DNA of 64,000 nt from Streptantibioticus cattleyicolor NRRL 8057 = DSM 46488. Its GTDB lineage: Bacteria > Actinomycetota > Actinomycetes > Streptomycetales > Streptomycetaceae. The position numbers and the translations under genes are program-made. Below, in pieces: positions 17,842 through 26,572 of the stretch. Where the stretch lies: positions 4,973,228-5,037,227 of the forward strand of contig NC_017586.1 in assembly GCF_000240165.1 (NCBI RefSeq), written 5' to 3'. The notes below the pieces were generated by a model that ran no database searches, was not told the origin of the DNA, and worked only from the letters and a program-made list of their open reading frames with translations. Positions within the stretch are counted from its first letter, which is position 1. Every line of letters begins with the position of its first letter.

Positions 17842-18141
17842 ATGGCAACCGATTACGACACGCCACGCAAGACCGACGACGACCTCAACGAGGACAGCAT
17901 CGAGGAGCTGAAGGCTCGGCGGAACGAGAAGTCGACCTCCGCCGTCGACGTCGACGAGTTCGAACAGGCCGAAGGCCTGGAGCTGCCTGGCGCCGATCTG
18001 TCCAACGAAGAACTCTCGGTGCGGGTGCTGCCCCGCCAGGCCGACGAGTTCACCTGCATGAGTTGCTTCCTGGTCCACCACCGCAGCCAGCTGGCGGAGG
18101 AGAAGAACGGCCAGCCGATCTGCCGCGACTGCGCGGCCTGA
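17842..18141 (+). CDS. DUF4193 family protein (zinc-ribbon-like)
   Basis: A 99-aa acidic protein. The C-terminal half carries CMSC and CRDC pairs (about residues 73-76 and 95-98), spaced like a four-cysteine zinc ribbon as in DksA/TraR-type proteins. The N-terminal half is rich in Asp and Glu and probably disordered. The ATG at 17842 follows a very strong site, GGAGGGGGAG. The family is nearly universal in actinobacteria, and the mycobacterial homologue also lies near dut and DUF3710. Its function is not known to me. Confidence 0.9.
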   Translation: MATDYDTPRKTDDDLNEDSIEELKARRNEKSTSAVDVDEFEQAEGLELPGADLSNEELSVRVLPRQADEFTCMSCFLVHHRSQLAEEKNGQPICRDCAA

Positions 18142-18155
18142 CGGTCGGGCCGGCC

Positions 18156-19031
18156 GTGGCGGGTCCCGTACCGTTCCGGAAGCGACGCACACCCCGCACG
18201 ACGGGCGACGAAGCCCCCGCCCCGGGTCCGGTCGAGCCGTACGACGCGCTCGCACCGGAGCCGGACGGGGCGGACGCGCGCCCGTCGCAGCGGCGGCGTG
18301 TCCCGCCCGCCGTCCGGACGGTGGCGGACGGCGGGCGCAGGCTCGCCCACCGCACCGCGCGCGGCGCGCGGACCGGCGCGACGGCGCTCGCCGAGCGCCT
18401 GATCGAGACGGCCCCGCGGATCCCGGTCCGGGACCTGGCCACCTTGCGCCGGCACTTCCCCGGCCTCGGTCCCGAGGAGATCGCCGACCGGCTGACCACC
18501 GCGGCGATCAAGGGCAGCTCGGCCGTGGGCGCGGGGGTGGGCGCCGCCGCGATGCTGCCGGTACCCCCGGCGATGACGGCGGAGCTGGCCGCCGAGACGC
18601 TGGCGGTGGCCGCCGTCGAGTTCAAGCTGATCGCCGAGCTGCACGAGGTCTACGGACTGCGGGCGCCCGGCACCGCCCGCGAACGGGCCGCCGCCTACCT
18701 GGCCGAATGGGCCGGCGAACGCGGCATACACCTCACCCGGCCGTCCAGCGTCAACACCGCCCTGAGCGGCCAGGCCAAACGCGAACTGCGCCAGCAGATC
18801 CTCAAGCGCGGCGCCCGCCACCTCCCGGTGCTGACCCCGTTCCTGGTCGGCGCCGCCGTCGGCGCGCTGCTCAACCGCCGCGACACCCGCAAGATGGCCC
18901 AGCGCGTCCGGGACGACCTGCGCGCCCGGCAACGCCCCTGGCCCGACGACCCGGCCGGGCCGGCGCCCCACGAGCCCCCACGGGGCCCGCACGACGGGCC
19001 CGACGACGCGGCCCCTACCGGTCGGCCCTGA
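18156..19031 (+). CDS. Conserved hypothetical protein with two hydrophobic helices
   Basis: The 291-aa product is of unknown function. A Pro/Arg-rich N terminus of about 85 residues leads to a helical domain with a hydrophobic hairpin (about 125-160, GAGVGAAAMLPVPPAMTAE) and a second hydrophobic segment near residue 230 (PVLTPFLVGAAVGALLN), followed by a basic and then Pro-rich tail. It reminds me of EcsC/DUF697-type membrane-associated proteins, but I cannot confirm this. The GTG at 18156 is 15 bp behind the DUF4193 stop and has no good ribosome site, so the start is uncertain. Its last 17 bp overlap the convergent DUF3093 gene. Confidence 0.7.
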   Translation: MAGPVPFRKRRTPRTTGDEAPAPGPVEPYDALAPEPDGADARPSQRRRVPPAVRTVADGGRRLAHRTARGARTGATALAERLIETAPRIPVRDLATLRRHFPGLGPEEIADRLTTAAIKGSSAVGAGVGAAAMLPVPPAMTAELAAETLAVAAVEFKLIAELHEVYGLRAPGTARERAAAYLAEWAGERGIHLTRPSSVNTALSGQAKRELRQQILKRGARHLPVLTPFLVGAAVGALLNRRDTRKMAQRVRDDLRARQRPWPDDPAGPAPHEPPRGPHDGPDDAAPTGRP

Positions 19032-19464
19032 CCGCCTCCAGCGCCGCCGCCAGCCGCCGCGGCGAGCGGGTCGACAGATACAGGTACGGCGTCGGGTCCT
19101 CCGGGTCGGTCACCTCGACCTTCAGCGCGGTCGGCACGTAGGACCGCAGCAGCATGAAGGCGCGGGTGTCGGCCTTGTACGTCCGCCACGCGCGGGCCTG
19201 CTCGGCGTCGAGCTGCACCGCCTCGCCCAGCGCCGTCACCGGGATCCTGGCGTCCCCGGCCACCAGCGAGCCGGCCACCACCCGGATGCGCACCGAGCCG
19301 TAGGAGCTGACCAGCACGCAGAAGAGCGCCGTGGTCACCGCGAAGGTGCCCAGCAGCGGCAGCGTCCCGAACGGCAGGGCCACCAGGCCGCAGCAGATCC
19401 CGGCCAGGACGGCGATGACCCACCAGGATCGGGGGGCGGTGAGGCGTTCGTCGTAAGGCTGCAT
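19015..19464 (-). CDS. DUF3093 family membrane protein
   Basis: The 149-aa protein starts MQPYDERLTAPRSWW, the typical DUF3093 opening. It has two membrane helices (about 14-34 and 36-58) followed by a soluble domain that looks like the PH-like fold of this family (VRIRVVAGSLVAGDARIP). Function is unknown. The gene is transcribed divergently from the thioesterase and dut genes, as its homologue is beside dut in mycobacteria. The start at 19464 is the only ATG that leaves the domain complete. Confidence 0.85.
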   Translation of the reverse strand: MQPYDERLTAPRSWWVIAVLAGICCGLVALPFGTLPLLGTFAVTTALFCVLVSSYGSVRIRVVAGSLVAGDARIPVTALGEAVQLDAEQARAWRTYKADTRAFMLLRSYVPTALKVEVTDPEDPTPYLYLSTRSPRRLAAALEAVRADR

Positions 19465-19581
19465 GACACCAGCTTGGCACGGCCCCGCCGGGCGGCCCCG
19501 AGGCACCGTCCCGCCGCCGTTCCCGGGCGCTGCCGGGCAGGTCCCGGCCGCACACGGGAGGGGAGGCGGGCCCCAGGAGGG

Positions 19582-19587
19582 TAGGGT
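19582..19587 (+). promoter_or_regulatory. -10 box (TAGGGT) of a leaderless transcript
   Basis: TAGGGT lies 7 nt upstream of the GTG of the thioesterase gene. The AGGAGG further up (19575-19580) is too far to serve as a ribosome site, so leaderless initiation is favoured. Confidence 0.45.
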
Positions 19588-19594
19588 TCGGGCC

Positions 19595-20200
19595 GTGAGT
19601 GGAGCCAATGCAACCGACAGCGGCCGGCGTGAGCCGCTGACGCCGCCGCCGGACGCCGGACGTCCGGTACGCCACCCCGACGCCCCCGCCCCCGGCGAGC
19701 TGCTGGGCGCCCACTACGACCAGTGCTTCGGCTGCGGCGACGGCCAGTCGCACGGACTGCACCTGGCGGCCCGGGCCGGGGAGGGCGTCACCGTCACCGC
19801 CGAGTTCACCGTCCGCCCCGCCCACCAGGGCGCGCCCGGGCTCGCGCATGGCGGGGTGCTGGTCTCGGCGCTGGACGAGACGCTGGGCTCGCTCAACTGG
19901 CTGCTGCGGGTGATCGCGGTCACCGGCCGCCTGGAGACCGACTTCGTGCGCCCGGTGCCGGTGGGCGCCACCTTGCACCTGACCGCCCGCTGCACCGGGG
20001 TGGCCGGCCGCAAGATCTACGGCTCCGCGGAAGGGCGGATCGGCGGACCGGACGGCCCGGTGGCGGTCCGCGCCGACGCCCTGTTCATCGAGGTCGACCT
20101 CGGCCACTTCACCCGCAACGGCCGCCCCGACGAGATCGAGGCCGCCCTCGCCGACCCCGACCAGCTCAAGGTCGCCCGCGCCTTCGAGGTGAACCCGTGA
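19595..20200 (+). CDS. PaaI-type hotdog thioesterase
   Basis: The 201-aa protein has the hotdog-fold signature AHGGVLVSALDETLG (about residues 88-102), the segment that carries the catalytic acid in PaaI/YdiI-type acyl-CoA thioesterases. A conserved CFGCG motif lies before it (about 45-49), seen in actinobacterial members. The acyl substrate is unknown. The first 40 residues are Pro/Arg-rich and may be flexible. GTG at 19595 is supported by the leaderless promoter. The stop overlaps the GTG of dut by four bases, indicating translational coupling. Confidence 0.87.
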   Translation: MSGANATDSGRREPLTPPPDAGRPVRHPDAPAPGELLGAHYDQCFGCGDGQSHGLHLAARAGEGVTVTAEFTVRPAHQGAPGLAHGGVLVSALDETLGSLNWLLRVIAVTGRLETDFVRPVPVGATLHLTARCTGVAGRKIYGSAEGRIGGPDGPVAVRADALFIEVDLGHFTRNGRPDEIEAALADPDQLKVARAFEVNP

Positions 20201-20745
20201 GCCGCGCCCCGGTCGACGTCCTCATCCGCCGCCTCGACCCCGAGGTGCCGGTCCCGGCCTACGGCCACCCCGGCGACGCCGGGGTCGACCTGGTGACCAC
20301 CGAGGCGTGCCAACTCGCCCCCGGGGAGCGGGCGTTGCTCCCCACCGGCATCGCCATCGCGCTGCCCGACGGCTACGCCGCCTTCGTCCACCCCCGTTCC
20401 GGACTGGCCGTCCGCTGCGGTGTCGCCCTGGTGAACGCCCCGGGCACGGTGGATGCCGGGTACCGTGGGGAGATCAAGGTGATCGTGGTCAACCTGGACC
20501 CGCGTGAGAGCGTACGGTTCGAGCGGTTCGACCGCATCGCCCAGCTTGTCGTCCAGCAGGTCGAGAAGGTCCGCTTCCACGAGGTGGCGGAACTGCCCGG
20601 CTCCGCACGGGCCGCGGGGGGCTTCGGTTCCACCGGCGGGCACGCCGCGGTGGACGCCCCGGTGGTCGGTGCGACGGACACCAGTGTCGGTAAGGGATAC
20701 GCTTCGGTCGCCGCAGACCGGACCTCAGACGGGGAAGGACAGTGA
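20197..20745 (+). CDS. dut: Deoxyuridine 5'-triphosphate nucleotidohydrolase (dUTPase)
   Basis: The 182-aa enzyme hydrolyses dUTP to dUMP and pyrophosphate, keeping uracil out of DNA and feeding dTMP synthesis. All five trimeric dUTPase motifs are present in order: PGDAGVDL, HPRSGLAV, GTVDAGYRGE, RIAQLVV and the C-terminal P-loop-like GGFGSTGG. About 40 extra residues after the last motif are low in complexity. It starts with GTG inside the stop of the thioesterase gene and its own stop overlaps the GTG of the DUF3710 gene, so the three genes form one operon. Confidence 0.95.
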   Translation: MSRAPVDVLIRRLDPEVPVPAYGHPGDAGVDLVTTEACQLAPGERALLPTGIAIALPDGYAAFVHPRSGLAVRCGVALVNAPGTVDAGYRGEIKVIVVNLDPRESVRFERFDRIAQLVVQQVEKVRFHEVAELPGSARAAGGFGSTGGHAAVDAPVVGATDTSVGKGYASVAADRTSDGEGQ

Positions 20746-21515
20746 CCGTGTTCCGTCGTCGCCGCAAGGAGCGCGAAGACGCCCTCGACGAGCCTGTGGA
20801 GGACACGGGCCCGGACGAGTCGGCCGAGGAGTCGCCGGACGCCGAGCGGCCCGGCCGTTACAACTTGCCGCCGGCGCCGCGGCCGGACGGCCCGTGGGAC
20901 ATCGGTGAGGTGGACAACCCCGCCGAGGGCCGGGTCGACCTCGGCGGCGTCCTGGTGCCAGGGGTCGAAGGGATGGAGCTGCGGGTCGAGGTGGCCGGTG
21001 ACGCCATCGTCGCCGCGACCGTCGTCCTGCACGACAGCGCCATCCAGCTCCAGGGGTTCGCCGCCCCCAAGTCGGAGGGCATCTGGGGCGAGGTCCGCGA
21101 GGAGATCGCCGCCGGGATCACCCAGCAGGGCGGGGTCGTCGACGAGGTCGAGGGCCCGCTGGGCTGGGAGCTGCGGGCGCAGGTGCCGGTGCAGCTGCCG
21201 GACGGCACCAACGGGGTCCAGGTGGTCCGGTTCGTCGGCTGCGACGGCCCCCGCTGGTTCCTGCGCGGCGTGATCTCCGGGCAGGGCGCGGTGCAGCCGC
21301 AGGCCGCCGGGGTGCTGGAGCAGATCTTCCGGGACACCGTGGTGGTCCGCGGCGACGCGCCGATGGCCCCCCGGGACCCCATCGTCCTCAAGCTGCCGGA
21401 CGACGCCCAGATGATGCCCGAGGGCATGGCCCCCGAGCAGGGCGGCGCCCCCGGCAAGTTCTCCGACGGCATCGACCCGATGCGCCGCGGACCGGAGATC
21501 AGCGAAGTGCGCTGA
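20742..21515 (+). CDS. DUF3710 family protein
   Basis: A 257-aa cytoplasmic protein. The first 45 residues are highly charged (FRRRRKEREDALDEPVEDTG). The rest is a globular DUF3710 domain (GPWDIGEVDNPAEGRVDLGG, GWELRAQVPVQLPDG, WFLRGVISGQGA), ending with a Met/Pro-rich tail. It follows dut in both streptomycetes and mycobacteria, which suggests a role near nucleotide metabolism, but no activity is known to me. The operon ends in a strong terminator. Confidence 0.87.
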   Translation: MTVFRRRRKEREDALDEPVEDTGPDESAEESPDAERPGRYNLPPAPRPDGPWDIGEVDNPAEGRVDLGGVLVPGVEGMELRVEVAGDAIVAATVVLHDSAIQLQGFAAPKSEGIWGEVREEIAAGITQQGGVVDEVEGPLGWELRAQVPVQLPDGTNGVQVVRFVGCDGPRWFLRGVISGQGAVQPQAAGVLEQIFRDTVVVRGDAPMAPRDPIVLKLPDDAQMMPEGMAPEQGGAPGKFSDGIDPMRRGPEISEVR

Positions 21516-21558
21516 GCCGTCCGCTCCCGCCCGCCCGTCGAGGGCCGGCGGACCACCG

Positions 21559-21604
21559 CCGCGTGCCCGGCCGGGACCACCCCGGCCGGGCACGCGGCTT
21601 TTCC
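21559..21604 (+). terminator. Intrinsic terminator of the thioesterase-dut-DUF3710 operon
   Basis: A perfect 17-bp stem (CCGCGTGCCCGGCCGGG and complement, 5-nt loop) is followed directly by CTTTTCC, one of the few T-runs in this window. Confidence 0.85.
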
Positions 21605-21803
21605 ACGCCCGCCCCCGCCGCGCCCCCGCGCCCCCGCCGAGAACCGGCCACCCGGCGCCCGGACCGCGCCACCGCACCCGCGTAAGGAACCCGTCAGGGG
21701 CCGCCCGGCCGCCGTACAGAAGGCGTCAACGGCGGCGGGAAGGCCAGGTTCCGGCGATTCACTCGACGGTGTCCGAAAAACGATCCCGATCGAGGAGCAC
21801 ACG

Positions 21804-21887
21804 ATGGCCGACCTGGCCTTCGTCCTGACCACCCTCGTGGTCTTCGCGCTGGTGGCGCTCGTGGCCCGGGGGGTGGCCAAGCTGTGA
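21804..21887 (+). CDS. 27-aa single-helix membrane microprotein upstream of kdpF
   Basis: ATG at 21804 has GAGGAG at 6-nt spacing, and the product [19 protein letters not shown] plus eight residues is one complete membrane helix with a basic end (VARGVAKL). The stop TGA overlaps the GTG of kdpF in a GTGA junction, so it is translated with the kdp operon. I recall similar unnamed mini-ORFs before kdpF in other actinobacteria. A role as a further small subunit or regulator of the Kdp complex is inference. Confidence 0.7.
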   Translation: MADLAFVLTTLVVFALVALVARGVAKL

Positions 21888-21973
21888 GCGCCGAGAACAT
21901 CGTCGGCCTTGTGGTGGCCGTCGCACTGCTGGGCTATCTCGTCGTCGCCCTCGTCCTTCCCGAGAGGTTCTGA
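21884..21973 (+). CDS. kdpF: Potassium-transporting ATPase subunit KdpF
   Basis: The 29-aa peptide starts with GTG and reads [20 protein letters not shown], ending LVLPERF, which is the standard actinobacterial KdpF: a single membrane helix that stabilises the KdpABC complex. It overlaps the preceding microprotein gene by four bases and is 8 bp ahead of kdpA. Confidence 0.9.
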   Translation: MSAENIVGLVVAVALLGYLVVALVLPERF

Positions 21974-21981
21974 GCGATCCG

Positions 21982-23643
21982 ATGAGTCCCACAGCAGCTG
22001 ACGTGCTCCAGGTCCTCGCGCTCGTCGTGGCGCTCGCCCTGGTCCACCGCCCGCTCGGCGACTACATGGCCGCCGTCTACACCTCCCGGCGGCATCTGCG
22101 TGCCGAGCGGTGGATCTACAGGTGCATCGGCGCCGACCCGGACGCCGAGATGCGCTGGCCCGCCTACCTGCGCGGGGTGCTGGCGTTCTCCGTGGTGAGC
22201 GTCCTGTTCCTCTACCTGCTCCAGCGGGTGCAGAACCACCTGCCGGGGTCGCTGGGGTTCGCCGCGGTCACCCCGCAGCAGGCGTTCAACACCGCCGCGT
22301 CGTTCGTCGCCAACACCAACTGGCAGTCGTACTCGGGCGAGTCGACCATGGGCCACGTGGTGCAGACTGGCGGCCTGGCGGTGCAGAACTTCGTCTCGGC
22401 CGCGGTCGGGATCGCGGTGGCCATCGCGCTGGTCCGCGGCTTCGCCCGCTCCCGCACCGGTGAACTGGGCAACTTCTGGTCCGACCTGGTGCGCACCACG
22501 GTGCGGATCCTGCTGCCGATCGCCTTCGTGGCGGCGGTCGTCCTGGTGGCCTGCGGCGCGATCGAGAACTTCGCCGGATGGCACGAGGTCACCACGGTGA
22601 CCGGCGCCCACCAGGCCATGCCCGCCGGGGCGGTGGCCTCCCAGGAGGCCATCAAGGAGCTGGGCACCAACGGCGGCGGCTACTTCAACGCCAACTCCGC
22701 CCATCCCTTCGAGAACCCCACCGCGTTCACCAACCTCTTCGAGATCTTCCTGATCCTGGTGATCCCCTTCTCGCTTACCCGTACCTTCGGCAAGCTGGTC
22801 GGCAGCCTGAAGCAGGGGTACGCGATCCTCGCCGCGATGGGCGTGATCTGGCTGGTCTTCACGGTGTTGATGACCTGGTCGGAGTCGGCCCATCCGGGCG
22901 CGGCGCTACAGGCGGCGCACGGGGCGATGGAGGGCAAGGAACAGCGGTTCGGCGTCGGGGCGTCCTCGCTCTTCGCCACCAGCACCACGCTGACCTCCAC
23001 CGGCGCGGTGGACGCCTTCCACTCCTCGTTCTCCGCGTTCGGCGGTGGCATCGCGATGCTGGGGATGATGCTGGGCGAGATCGCGCCCGGCGGCACCGGA
23101 TCCGGCCTGTACGGCATGCTGATCATGGCGGTCATCGCGGTCTTCATCGCCGGACTGATGGTCGGGCGCACCCCGGAGTACCTGGGCAAGAAGATCGGCA
23201 GCCGGCAGATCAAGTACGCGGCCTGCTACATCCTGATCACCCCGGCGCTGGTGCTGGTCTTCACCGCGCTGTCGATGGCGCTGCCCACCCCGATCCGCTC
23301 CGCGGCCAACCCCGGCGCCCACGGCTTCTCCGAGGTGCTGTACGCGTTCACCTCCGCGGCCAACAACAACGGTTCGGCGTTCGCGGGGCTCAACGCCAAC
23401 ACCGACTGGTTCAACACCACCACCGGGCTGGCGATGCTGCTGGGCCGTTTCCTGCCGATGGTCTTCGTGCTGGCGCTGGCCGGCTCGCTCGCCGAGCAGC
23501 GGCCGGTGCCGGAGACCGCGGGCACCCTGCGCACCGAAAAGCCGCTCTTCGCCGGGCTGCTGGTCGGCACGGTGATCATCGTCACCGGGCTGACCTACTT
23601 CCCGGCGCTGGCGCTCGGCCCGATCGCTGAAGGACTGTCATGA
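21982..23643 (+). CDS. kdpA: Potassium-transporting ATPase subunit KdpA
   Basis: The 553-aa channel-like subunit binds and translocates K+ in the high-affinity KdpFABC pump. It is polytopic (about ten helices) and has the four selectivity-filter-like repeats expected for the superfamily of K+ transporters; conserved blocks such as [38 protein letters not shown] and [14 protein letters not shown] are intact. Length is normal. The ATG at 21982 follows kdpF by 8 bp, and its stop overlaps the start of kdpB (ATGA). Confidence 0.97.
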   Translation: MSPTAADVLQVLALVVALALVHRPLGDYMAAVYTSRRHLRAERWIYRCIGADPDAEMRWPAYLRGVLAFSVVSVLFLYLLQRVQNHLPGSLGFAAVTPQQAFNTAASFVANTNWQSYSGESTMGHVVQTGGLAVQNFVSAAVGIAVAIALVRGFARSRTGELGNFWSDLVRTTVRILLPIAFVAAVVLVACGAIENFAGWHEVTTVTGAHQAMPAGAVASQEAIKELGTNGGGYFNANSAHPFENPTAFTNLFEIFLILVIPFSLTRTFGKLVGSLKQGYAILAAMGVIWLVFTVLMTWSESAHPGAALQAAHGAMEGKEQRFGVGASSLFATSTTLTSTGAVDAFHSSFSAFGGGIAMLGMMLGEIAPGGTGSGLYGMLIMAVIAVFIAGLMVGRTPEYLGKKIGSRQIKYAACYILITPALVLVFTALSMALPTPIRSAANPGAHGFSEVLYAFTSAANNNGSAFAGLNANTDWFNTTTGLAMLLGRFLPMVFVLALAGSLAEQRPVPETAGTLRTEKPLFAGLLVGTVIIVTGLTYFPALALGPIAEGLS

Positions 23644-25745
23644 CAACCGCTACCCCCGTACGCAGCGACCAGCCGGACGGCAGCCCGGCACCGGACGCCG
23701 GACCCGGCCGGGTCCGGGCCGGCGTCTTCGACCCCAAGCAGCTGTGGACCTCGCTGCCGGACGCGCTGCGCAAGCTCGATCCGCGGGTGATGGCCAAGTC
23801 CCCGGTGATGTTCGTGGTGGAGATCGGCTCGGTGCTCACCACCGTGCTGGCGATCGCCCACCCCGGCGCCTGGTTCGGCTGGACCATCGCGGCCTGGCTC
23901 TGGCTCACCGTGATCTTCGCCAACCTGGCCGAGGCGGTGGCCGAGGGGCGCGGCAAGGCCCAGGCGGACACGTTGCGCAAGGCCAAGACCGACACCGTGG
24001 CCCGCCGGCTGACCGGCGACGGCGCGGCCGAGGAGTCCGTCCCGGGCACCGCGCTGCGCGTGGGCGACCTGGTGGTCTGCGAGGCCGGCGACGTCATACC
24101 CGGCGACGGGGACGTGGTCGAGGGGGTCGCCAGCGTCGACGAGTCGGCGATCACCGGCGAGTCCGCCCCCGTGATCCGCGAGTCCGGCGGCGACCGCTGC
24201 GCGGTGACCGGCGGCACCAAGGTGCTCTCCGACCGCATCGTCGTGAAGATCACCACCCGGCCGGGGGAGACCTTCATCGACCGGATGATCAACCTGGTCG
24301 AGGGGGCGGCCCGGCAGAAGACGCCCAACGAGATCGCCCTCAACATCCTGCTGGCCTCGCTGACCATCGTCTTCCTGCTGGCCGTGGTCACCTTGCAGCC
24401 GTTCGCGGTCTACGCGCACGCCGAGCAGTCGATGACCGTGCTGGTGGCCCTGCTGGTCTGCCTGATCCCCACCACCATCGGCGCGCTGCTGTCGGCGATC
24501 GGCATCGCCGGCATGGACCGCCTGGTGCAGCGCAACGTGCTGGCGATGTCCGGACGGGCCGTGGAGGCCGCAGGCGACGTCTCCACGCTGCTGCTGGACA
24601 AGACCGGCACCATCACCTACGGCAACCGGCAGGCCACCGAGTTCGTCCCGGTACGGGGCACCACCGCGGCCGAGGTGGCCGACGCCGCCCAGCTCTCCTC
24701 GCTGGCCGACGAGACCCCCGAGGGGCGCTCGGTGGTGGTGCTGGCCAAGGAGCGGTTCGGGCTGCGCGAACGCCACACCGGCGAACTGGCGCACGCCACC
24801 TGGATCCCGTTCACCGCCCAGACCCGGATGTCCGGGGTGGACGTGGACGGGCGCATGGTCCGCAAGGGCGCCACCGGCTCCGTCCTCGCCTGGGTACGGG
24901 AGCGCGGCGGCGAGGTCGCCGAGGACGCCCAGCGGCTGACCGACGAGATCTCCCAGGCCGGCGGCACCCCGCTGCTGGTGGCGGTGGACGACGCCGACGG
25001 CGCCCGGGTGCTCGGGGTGATCCACCTCAAGGACGTGGTCAAGAACGGCATGCGGGAGCGCTTCGACGAACTGCGCCGCATGGGCATCAAGACCGTGATG
25101 ATCACCGGCGACAACCCGCTGACCGCCAAGGCGATCGCGCAGGAGGCCGGGGTGGACGACTTCCTCGCCGAGGCCACCCCCGAGGACAAGATGGCCCTGA
25201 TCAAGCGGGAGCAGGCGGGCGGCAAGCTGGTCGCCATGACCGGTGACGGCACCAACGACGCCCCGGCGCTGGCCCAGGCCGACGTGGGTGTGGCGATGAA
25301 CACCGGCACCTCGGCCGCCAAGGAGGCCGGGAACATGGTGGACCTGGACTCCAACCCCACCAAGCTCATCGAGATCGTGGAGATCGGCAAGCAGTTGCTG
25401 ATCACCCGGGGCGCGCTGACCACGTTCTCCATCGCCAACGACGTGGCCAAGTACTTCGCGATCATCCCGGCGATGTTCGCGGTGGCCTACCCGGGGCTGA
25501 ACAAGCTCAACATCATGGCGCTGCACAGCCCTCAGTCCGCCATCCTGTCCGCGATCATCTTCAACGCGCTGATCATCGTGGCGCTGGTGCCGCTCGCCCT
25601 GCGCGGGGTGCGCTACCGCCCGATGAGCGCCGACCGGATGCTCCGCCGCAACCTGGCGATCTACGGGGTCGGCGGACTGATCGCCCCGTTCATCGGCATC
25701 AAGATCATCGACCTGCTCATCACGCTCATCCCCGGGATCGGGTGA
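23640..25745 (+). CDS. kdpB: Potassium-transporting P-type ATPase subunit KdpB
   Basis: The 701-aa catalytic subunit couples ATP hydrolysis to K+ uptake. P-type hallmarks are all present: ITGESAPV in the actuator domain, the phosphorylation site DKTGTIT (Asp320), nucleotide-domain KGA, and the hinge motif [11 protein letters not shown]. Seven membrane helices are expected. About 35 extra polar residues precede the first helix. It overlaps kdpA by four bases and kdpC by four bases, so the complex is made from one tightly coupled transcript. Confidence 0.97.
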   Translation: MTTATPVRSDQPDGSPAPDAGPGRVRAGVFDPKQLWTSLPDALRKLDPRVMAKSPVMFVVEIGSVLTTVLAIAHPGAWFGWTIAAWLWLTVIFANLAEAVAEGRGKAQADTLRKAKTDTVARRLTGDGAAEESVPGTALRVGDLVVCEAGDVIPGDGDVVEGVASVDESAITGESAPVIRESGGDRCAVTGGTKVLSDRIVVKITTRPGETFIDRMINLVEGAARQKTPNEIALNILLASLTIVFLLAVVTLQPFAVYAHAEQSMTVLVALLVCLIPTTIGALLSAIGIAGMDRLVQRNVLAMSGRAVEAAGDVSTLLLDKTGTITYGNRQATEFVPVRGTTAAEVADAAQLSSLADETPEGRSVVVLAKERFGLRERHTGELAHATWIPFTAQTRMSGVDVDGRMVRKGATGSVLAWVRERGGEVAEDAQRLTDEISQAGGTPLLVAVDDADGARVLGVIHLKDVVKNGMRERFDELRRMGIKTVMITGDNPLTAKAIAQEAGVDDFLAEATPEDKMALIKREQAGGKLVAMTGDGTNDAPALAQADVGVAMNTGTSAAKEAGNMVDLDSNPTKLIEIVEIGKQLLITRGALTTFSIANDVAKYFAIIPAMFAVAYPGLNKLNIMALHSPQSAILSAIIFNALIIVALVPLALRGVRYRPMSADRMLRRNLAIYGVGGLIAPFIGIKIIDLLITLIPGIG

Positions 25746-26371
25746 CCGGCATGAACGCCACCTTCCGCAACACCGCACGCCTGACCTGGGCCGCGCTGCG
25801 CGCGCTGCTCGTCCTCACCGTGGTCACCGGGGTGCTCTACCCGCTGGCCGTCTTCGCGGTCGGCCAGGCCGCCTTCCACGACAAGGCCAACGGCTCGCCG
25901 GTCGGCGCCGGCGGCCACGTGGTCGGCTCCAGCCTGCTCGGGCAGAGCTTCGACCTGCCCGGCAAGCCGGGCACCCCCGACCCCCGGTGGTTCCAGCCGC
26001 GCCCCTCGGCGGCCGGGCAGAACGGGTACGACACCCGTGCCTCCGGCGCCTCCAACCTCGGCCCCACCAACCCGGCGCTGGTCAAGACGATCGAGGAACG
26101 CCGCACGCAGGTCGCCGCCTTCAACCGGGTGGCACCCTCCGCCGTCCCCGCCGACGCGGTCACCGCCTCCGGCTCCGGCCTGGACCCGGACATCTCCCCG
26201 GCCTACGCCAGGATCCAGACCGACCGGGTCGCCCGCGCCCGCCACCTGGACCCGGCCGAGGTCGCCCGGCTCGTCGCCGACCACACCGAAGGACGCCAGT
26301 TCGGCTTCCTCGGCGAACCCACCGTCGACGTCCTCCAGCTCAACCTGGCGCTGGCCCGGCTGGCGGGGTGA
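25742..26371 (+). CDS. kdpC: Potassium-transporting ATPase subunit KdpC
   Basis: A 209-aa subunit with one N-terminal membrane helix (about 18-40) and an extracytoplasmic domain with the family segments [32 protein letters not shown] and [12 protein letters not shown]. KdpC helps assemble or tune the KdpB nucleotide site. GTG at 25742 overlaps the kdpB stop; an ATG three codons later (25751) is an alternative. It is the last gene of the kdpFABC cluster, and a GC-rich hairpin follows. Confidence 0.95.
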   Translation: MTGMNATFRNTARLTWAALRALLVLTVVTGVLYPLAVFAVGQAAFHDKANGSPVGAGGHVVGSSLLGQSFDLPGKPGTPDPRWFQPRPSAAGQNGYDTRASGASNLGPTNPALVKTIEERRTQVAAFNRVAPSAVPADAVTASGSGLDPDISPAYARIQTDRVARARHLDPAEVARLVADHTEGRQFGFLGEPTVDVLQLNLALARLAG

Positions 26372-26403
26372 CCACCGGTCCGTACCACCGCCGTGTCCCC
26401 GCC

Positions 26404-26431
26404 GCCCCCGCCGTCGTCCCCCGGCGGGGGC
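26404..26431 (+). terminator. Terminator hairpin after kdpC
   Basis: GCCCCCGCCG and CGGCGGGGGC form a perfect 10-bp stem with an 8-nt loop, 33 bp beyond the kdpC stop. No T-run follows. Confidence 0.6.
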
Positions 26432-26517
26432 GGCGGGGGCGTCTGAGAGTTCGGTCACAGCGGGTTTCGCCGCTGTCGAGTTGGGAATTGGCGAAATCCT
26501 GACGCTTTCCTAACGCG

Positions 26518-26564
26518 TTCGCAGGCTGCTGCGGGGTCATCGCCTGCGAATCCATGCCTAGGAT
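26518..26564 (+). promoter_or_regulatory. Promoter of the first KimA-like gene with flanking inverted repeat
   Basis: TTCGCAGG (26518-26525) and CCTGCGAA (26543-26550) form an inverted repeat that would overlap the -35 region. A -10-like TAGGAT at 26559-26564 lies 8 nt before the GTG at 26573, suggesting a leaderless message. The repeat may be an operator. No structure resembling a c-di-AMP (ydaO-type) riboswitch is visible. Confidence 0.4.
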
Positions 26565-26572
26565 CGCGTCCC

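Noticed and set aside
26372-26572. Possible cyclic di-AMP (ydaO-type) riboswitch before the first KimA-like gene
   Set aside because: B. subtilis kimA is controlled by such a riboswitch, so I looked for it. The conserved core was not recognisable, the spacer is only 201 bp, and a -10 box next to the start codon points to a leaderless message.
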